A DNA stretch of 64,000 nucleotides from Oscillospiraceae bacterium (GTDB lineage Bacteria > Bacillota > Clostridia > Monoglobales > Monoglobaceae). The notes below the pieces were generated by a model. That model did no database searches. It saw only the letters and a list, made by a program, of their open reading frames with translations, and was not told the DNA's origin. Made by a program: the position numbers and the translations under genes. The stretch is from assembly GCA_015068605.1 (NCBI GenBank), contig SVKF01000002.1, positions 62,001 to 126,000 on the forward strand, written 5' to 3'. This document shows positions 59,644 through 64,000 of this stretch, one piece after another; within the stretch, counting starts at the first letter, position 1; every line of letters starts with the position of its first letter.

Positions 59644-62160
59644 ATGGATAAAAGCGTTTTGGATAATTTAAAGGGAAAACAGCATAACTATATAGCGCCG
59701 TTTTTATGGCTTCATAACGAGGACGATAAATATATTGTTGCGGAAATTGAGCGGATTTTTGAGTGCGGAATACGATCGGTATGCTTAGAGTCAAGAACCC
59801 ACGAGGAGTTTTGCCGTGATGATTGGTGGTCGGATATAAAACTTATATTTGACGAGTGTAAAAAGCGTGATATGAATGTTTGGATACTCGATGATAAACA
59901 CTTCCCGTCAGGCTATGCAAACGGGATTTTTGAAGAAAAATATAAAGAACTCCAATCGTTCGGGATAACAGAAAAGCATATAGATGTTGCAGGCCCTGTT
60001 AAGGACGGTTGTGCTATGGCATCATGCCATCTTGAAGAAAATGAGGATGAAATGGTTGGGGTGTTTGCCTTAAAGCATATTCCAAACACCGAAAAATACA
60101 GCGAAATAATGGATATAACCAACGGATTATCAGGTGATATGGTCTATTTTGATTTACCGGAGGGAATGTGGCGAATTGTCTTTGCTATTAAGACAAAAAG
60201 CGGAAAATGGGAAAGACATCTGCCATTTTGCGATATGCTAAATCCAAAAGCTATCGACCTTTTTATCGAGGAAGTTTATCAGCCTCACTATGACAGATTT
60301 TCTGAATATTTCGGGAACACATTTTTGGGCTTTTTCTCCGACGAACCAAGCTTTTTGAATAATACAGCCAACGGAAGCTCTACTGTCATGGGAATTCCGT
60401 TTGCTCATCACCCATGGAACGACAACCTTAAAGAGAAGATAGAGCTTAAAAATCTCGCAGGACTTTGGTTTGATATTGAAAATGTATCTGACGAAATAAG
60501 ATATTCGTTTATGGATACAATAACAAAAGCGTACAGCGAAAACTTCTGTGGCAAGCTTGGCGATTGGTGTCGGGAGCACAATGTTTTATATATAGGTCAT
60601 ATTATTGAGGATAATAATACCCATGCAAAAACAGGACACGGTCCGGGGCATTATTTCCGTGCCATTGAGGGGCAGGATATGTCAGGGATTGATGTTGTTC
60701 TCCATCAGATTATTCCTGGACTGACAGAATGCAGTAATGCAGGCTGTGTTTCCTATAAGCATATGGAAAATGATTTTTTCCATTATTATCTCGGTAAGCT
60801 TGCATCGTCCTTTGCCCATATTGATGAAAAGAAAAAAGGCAGAGCGATGTGCGAAATTTTTGGCGCTTATGGCTGGGCAGAGGGAACGAAGATAATGAAA
60901 TATCTTATGGACCATATGTTCGTTCGGGGCATAAATTATTATGTTCCGCACGCATTTTCGCCAAAGCCGAATGATGATGATTGTCCGCCGAATTTCTATG
61001 ACACGGGCAAAAATCCGCAGTATAAATTCTTTAAGAGAAATATGGACTATATGAACATAATGTGTAATATGCTCTCTGACGGAAAGCATATTTCAACCTG
61101 TGCGATTTTATATGATGCGGAAAACAGATGGGTAAATAAAGATTTTCTGCCCCTTGAAAAAATTGCAAAGAAGCTTTATGATAACCTTTTTGACTATGAC
61201 ATTATTCCTGCGGATTATCTTGATAAAATAAAGGACGGCGCATTAAACGGGGAGAAATATAATGTTTTAATCGTGCCTTATTCGGAGTGTATTCCAAACG
61301 AGGTTATGGAAAAGCTTCAAAAAGCCGATATAAAGGTTATAGCGGTTTCCGAAAACGAATGGGAGACACATTTTGAGAATGTAACCCTTGATAATCTTAT
61401 TGCGTATATGACAAAAAATGGTTTTGCGGATGCAACAGCCGATTATGACGGCATATTCTTAAGATATTATCACTATACAAGAGATAACGCCCATATCTAT
61501 ATGCTTAGCAACGAGGATATAAATAACGAGATTAACACAAAGCTTAATCTTTCGGCGTTTAACGGCGGAAAATATATCGAGTATGACGCCTTTGAGAATA
61601 AGGCGGTTATTAAGGAAAGCGACGGCGAAATCGAGCTGAGCCTTCCGCCTTATCATTCAAGACTTATCATATTCGGGAATGTTGATTTTAACGGAATTCC
61701 AAAGCTTGAGAAAACGGAAATAAAGGAAGAAAAGACACTCAACCTTGAATATAAAATAAGCGTTGCAGAGCGGAATGAAGAGGAGTTTAAACCCTATAAA
61801 ACAACGGATAAGCTTTTTAACATAACGGGCAGAGATGAGCTTCCTCATTTTTCGGGACACATCAAATACGAAACGGAATTTGATGCGGAAAAAGGGAAAT
61901 ATATCCTTGATTTAGGATATGTGGGCGAGGTTGCCGAGCTTTACATAAACGGCGAATTTGTCGGTGAAAAGCTTTTTCCGCCATATAGATTTGATGCTTC
62001 GGATTTCATAAAAGACGGCAAAAACCAAATGGAAATCGTTGTTTCAAACCATAACGGTTTCGCAGTAAGAGACTTTTTCTCAAAATTCCTGCTCTTTGAA
62101 CCGTCGGGACTTTTGGGCGAGGTCAGATTAGAAAAATACACAAACGAAAGTTCGTTATAA
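59644..62160 (+). CDS. Large putative glycoside hydrolase (GH106/alpha-rhamnosidase-like), predicted cytoplasmic
   Basis: An 838-residue protein: a probable (beta/alpha)-barrel N-terminal part ('FLWLHNEDDKYIVAEIERIFECGIRSVCLESRTHEEFCRDDWWSDI', 'MNVWILDDKHFPSGYANG', 'FLGFFSDEPSF', 'LYIGHIIEDNN') and a C-terminal jelly-roll domain ('GKYILDLGYVGEVAELYINGEFVGEKLFPPYRFDASDFI') typical of sugar-cleaving enzymes such as rhamnosidases and glucuronidases. Conserved Glu and Asp in DDKHFPSG and SDEPSF are candidate catalytic residues. I cannot assign a CAZy family with certainty. No signal peptide. It begins 44 nt behind the GH28-like gene and is likely cotranscribed, so both probably act on the same imported oligosaccharide. 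Confidence 0.7.
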   Translation: MDKSVLDNLKGKQHNYIAPFLWLHNEDDKYIVAEIERIFECGIRSVCLESRTHEEFCRDDWWSDIKLIFDECKKRDMNVWILDDKHFPSGYANGIFEEKYKELQSFGITEKHIDVAGPVKDGCAMASCHLEENEDEMVGVFALKHIPNTEKYSEIMDITNGLSGDMVYFDLPEGMWRIVFAIKTKSGKWERHLPFCDMLNPKAIDLFIEEVYQPHYDRFSEYFGNTFLGFFSDEPSFLNNTANGSSTVMGIPFAHHPWNDNLKEKIELKNLAGLWFDIENVSDEIRYSFMDTITKAYSENFCGKLGDWCREHNVLYIGHIIEDNNTHAKTGHGPGHYFRAIEGQDMSGIDVVLHQIIPGLTECSNAGCVSYKHMENDFFHYYLGKLASSFAHIDEKKKGRAMCEIFGAYGWAEGTKIMKYLMDHMFVRGINYYVPHAFSPKPNDDDCPPNFYDTGKNPQYKFFKRNMDYMNIMCNMLSDGKHISTCAILYDAENRWVNKDFLPLEKIAKKLYDNLFDYDIIPADYLDKIKDGALNGEKYNVLIVPYSECIPNEVMEKLQKADIKVIAVSENEWETHFENVTLDNLIAYMTKNGFADATADYDGIFLRYYHYTRDNAHIYMLSNEDINNEINTKLNLSAFNGGKYIEYDAFENKAVIKESDGEIELSLPPYHSRLIIFGNVDFNGIPKLEKTEIKEEKTLNLEYKISVAERNEEEFKPYKTTDKLFNITGRDELPHFSGHIKYETEFDAEKGKYILDLGYVGEVAELYINGEFVGEKLFPPYRFDASDFIKDGKNQMEIVVSNHNGFAVRDFFSKFLLFEPSGLLGEVRLEKYTNESSL

Positions 62161-62164
62161 AAAT

Positions 62165-62219
62165 AAGGGCATTGCCTCAACTTGGTAAAAAATCACTTGT
62201 TGAGACACGCCCTTTTTTC
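62165..62219. terminator. Terminator between the glycosidase gene and the surface-protein gene
   Basis: AAGGGC...CTCAAC pairs with GTTGAG...GCCCTT with a short internal mismatch and a T run on the + strand. Confidence 0.7.
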
Positions 62220-62239
62220 ATATCACTAATTGACCATTA

Positions 62240-64000
62240 TTATAAAGAAATTGTTTCAGCTTCACACATTGGATACATATTTCCGTGCCACCACATTATC
62301 TTTATGTTTGCGCCATCCGTATTGCTGTCAAATTCAATCTCAACTGTCTCTGAGGCAGGATATTGCTTAAATTCGCTCATAATTCCGTCAGCACCATACA
62401 TTGCCGCATAAACAGTTCCTATGCTTGTATTTCCGTAAAGAGATACCGTGAGAGTATCAAGACCAACATTCATTGTGTTGTCCTGAACGAAGCTTAAAAT
62501 TCCATCTGCATAATACCATGTTGCAAAACCGCTTACCGGTAATCTCGTGGTTTTTGCTGTGTCGGAAAGCCCAACATTAAGCCAATTTCTAACCTCGTCT
62601 TTAAGCTGAGTGTTTGTCACCTCGCTGTTTGTCGCACTTTGAACATAATCATTTCCAATATAGAAATTGCCAAGATTTACAGCGCTGTCAACAGTGTTTG
62701 CAATATCATTGGCTTCTCCCGAGGTTGCATTCAGCGCTCCGAAGAAGAAGCAAGAAGCAATCGTTCCATAGTTGCTCGATGCAATGCCGCCCGGGTTTTC
62801 GCCTTCCACCAAGGCGTTTGACCAACAGTTGACAAGCTTTCCGCCTGCTCCTATCGAGCTGCATATAGCTCCGGCGGTTAATTCGTTCTTAATGCTTCCC
62901 GTTACACCGAGATTCATAATGGTTCCTGTTATATTCGGGAATAAGCATTCGTCTGTGTTTGATTCAATGCCAATCTTTATGGTGTGCCCTGCACCGTCAT
63001 AAATTCCTGCAAAGGTTTGAATACTGTCAACACCGTTATATCCTTCAAGATTTGACAAATCAATATTTTTCGTCTGTCTCAGATAAACGCTCGAATAATC
63101 ATTTTCTGCAATCATTTCGTTAGAAAATGTTTTAAAGTCTTCCGCCGTTTCGATTAAATAAGGACGGGCACGACTTCCGTCAGGCTCAGACAATACATTT
63201 TCACCAACAGTTATTGTTATGGTATCGGTCTTGCTGCCGTCATAGTCAGACTTTGCCATAACGCTGAATGAAGCCGCCGTTTCGTTTTTATCAACCACAA
63301 GGAAGCCGTCAGAGGCAATAGTTGTTCCCTCCGAAACCTCACTATCGATAGACCATGTAACATCTTGCGGTGGATTATGCTGACCCGTTACTGTTGCAGA
63401 AAGCAAAATACCGTCGCCCTTATCCACAACATCGCTCTCCGGAGGAGCTATCGTCACAGCTTCAACAATCGGGCTTGGAATATAGTGCTGTGGGTAGCCG
63501 TAATCATTTGTCCAATAAGACACATAACTTGAATTGTAACCAAGCTCACTTGCGGCTCCCTTACGATTAGAGTTTAATATTTCTGCTAATTGAGTTTTTG
63601 CCTGAGTGTCGCTTCCTAAAACAATTTCATCATGTGTATATTTCAAATTACCCTTACTTCCGTTATTAATATAATAACACTTCCAAAATACGCATGAGCT
63701 ATTCTCGTCATAAGGCATACCGATTGGAACAATATTGGTACCTTTTACCGTTCCGCAGAAGGAACAGTTTCCGATTGTTCCGTAGTTATATGTTGTAATA
63801 CCGCCGGCATTTGTTGCCTCAATAGTCGCATTTGAGTAACAATTTATTATTTTTCCGCCACTTCCTACATAGTATGCTATACCTGCGGCATAAGCGCCAC
63901 TCTTATTAGATTTAATGGTTCCTTCTGTTCCGACATTCATAAGAACACCGGTTAGCTTCGGGAAAATAGAAACATTGCTATCCGAGGTTATATTAACTAT
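62240..64000 (-). CDS. Large repeat-rich surface protein, C-terminal part (5' end outside the window)
   Basis: The frame is open to the right edge; about 586 residues of the C-terminal part are visible. It contains two copies of a roughly 80-residue beta-solenoid unit ('FPKLTGVLMNVGTEGTIKS...GGKIINCYSNATIE...NYGTIGNCSFCG' and 'FPNITGTIMNLGVTGSIKN...GGKLVNCWSNALVE...NYGTIASCFFFG'), like GLUG-type repeats. Between them lies a bacterial Ig-like (Big_2-type) domain ('VTIAPPESDVVDKGDGILLSATVTG...VTWSIDSEVSEGTTIASDG'). The last 90 residues ('LDTLTVSLYGNTSIGTVYAAMYG... IKIMWWHGNMYPMCEAETI') form a small beta domain. No SLH, sortase or dockerin motif is seen in this part. A large adhesin or scaffold is likely. 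Confidence 0.8.
   Translation of the reverse strand: MVNITSDSNVSIFPKLTGVLMNVGTEGTIKSNKSGAYAAGIAYYVGSGGKIINCYSNATIEATNAGGITTYNYGTIGNCSFCGTVKGTNIVPIGMPYDENSSCVFWKCYYINNGSKGNLKYTHDEIVLGSDTQAKTQLAEILNSNRKGAASELGYNSSYVSYWTNDYGYPQHYIPSPIVEAVTIAPPESDVVDKGDGILLSATVTGQHNPPQDVTWSIDSEVSEGTTIASDGFLVVDKNETAASFSVMAKSDYDGSKTDTITITVGENVLSEPDGSRARPYLIETAEDFKTFSNEMIAENDYSSVYLRQTKNIDLSNLEGYNGVDSIQTFAGIYDGAGHTIKIGIESNTDECLFPNITGTIMNLGVTGSIKNELTAGAICSSIGAGGKLVNCWSNALVEGENPGGIASSNYGTIASCFFFGALNATSGEANDIANTVDSAVNLGNFYIGNDYVQSATNSEVTNTQLKDEVRNWLNVGLSDTAKTTRLPVSGFATWYYADGILSFVQDNTMNVGLDTLTVSLYGNTSIGTVYAAMYGADGIMSEFKQYPASETVEIEFDSNTDGANIKIMWWHGNMYPMCEAETISL

Overview
The window looks like chromosome of a low-GC, Gram-positive anaerobe of the class Clostridia, probably from a gut or rumen and able to use pectin. 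Reasons: strong AGGAGG-type ribosome binding sites, textbook sigma-A promoters (many TTGACA / 17 nt / TATAAT), a T-box leader, a BofA-family sporulation protein, an HPr protein, SLH-domain surface protein, cohesin and dockerin modules, a glycyl-radical enzyme with its activase, and pectin-type sugar genes (kduI, kduD, a GH28-like beta-helix protein, a large glycosidase). I cannot name the species. No rRNA, tRNA or CRISPR array was seen.

Layout. 1-1.9 kb: end of a uronate (pectin) catabolic operon (kduI, kduD). 2.1-6.5 kb: an RluA-type pseudouridine synthase and addA. 6.7-12.0 kb: an arginine operon argC-J-B-D-F from one consensus promoter. 12.0-15.7 kb: an AraC regulator divergent from an unusually short glycyl-radical enzyme and its activase. 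15.8-16.5 kb: a small membrane protein and an HPr that lacks the regulatory serine. 16.6-24.1 kb: an exported-protein locus (S-layer protein; dockerin protein; cohesin protein; 58-residue peptide) interspersed with three arrays of palindromic repeats. 24.1-32.8 kb, leftward: GH3 glucosidase, radical SAM protein, ruvX, a two-component system, walJ-like, bofA-like, a second radical SAM protein and tsaD. 32.9-39.3 kb, rightward: YcxB-like protein, two PHP phosphoesterases around an SGNH hydrolase, then rlmB, yifB/comM, trmL and a DUF4364 gene. 39.5-48.8 kb, leftward: an aromatic amino acid operon (paaK, ACT protein, pheA, aroB, aroC, aroA, tyrA, DAHP synthase, DUF554) behind a T-box whose specifier reads UUC (Phe). 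49.0-56.4 kb: cell-envelope and orphan genes (LTA-synthase-like, acidic lipoprotein, zinc-ribbon protein, HAD phosphatase, acyltransferase, phage-tail-like protein, DUF/CmpB-type membrane protein). 56.6-62.2 kb: orphan sugar-binding lipoprotein, GH28-like protein and a large glycosidase. 62.2-64.0 kb: the 3' part of a large surface protein.

The feature I find least explained is a family of composite palindromic repeats at 16.63-16.89, 20.33-21.13, 23.64-24.10 (opposite orientation) and 51.17-51.29 kb. Each array is a chain of small hairpins. From copy to copy the loops and outer flanks stay the same while the two stem arms change together, keeping the pairing (for example GGAAC-gaca-GTTCC, GGTGC-gaca-GCACC, GAGCC-gaca-GGCTC; or GTCA-cgaag-TGAC, GGTA-cgaag-TACC, GTTTG-cgaag-CAAAC). 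Two arrays in opposite orientation bracket the dockerin/cohesin/peptide operon.

All functional names come from recognising sequence motifs and family resemblance by eye; no database search was run. Start sites were moved from the longest open frame wherever a ribosome binding site or the family length pointed to a later start.
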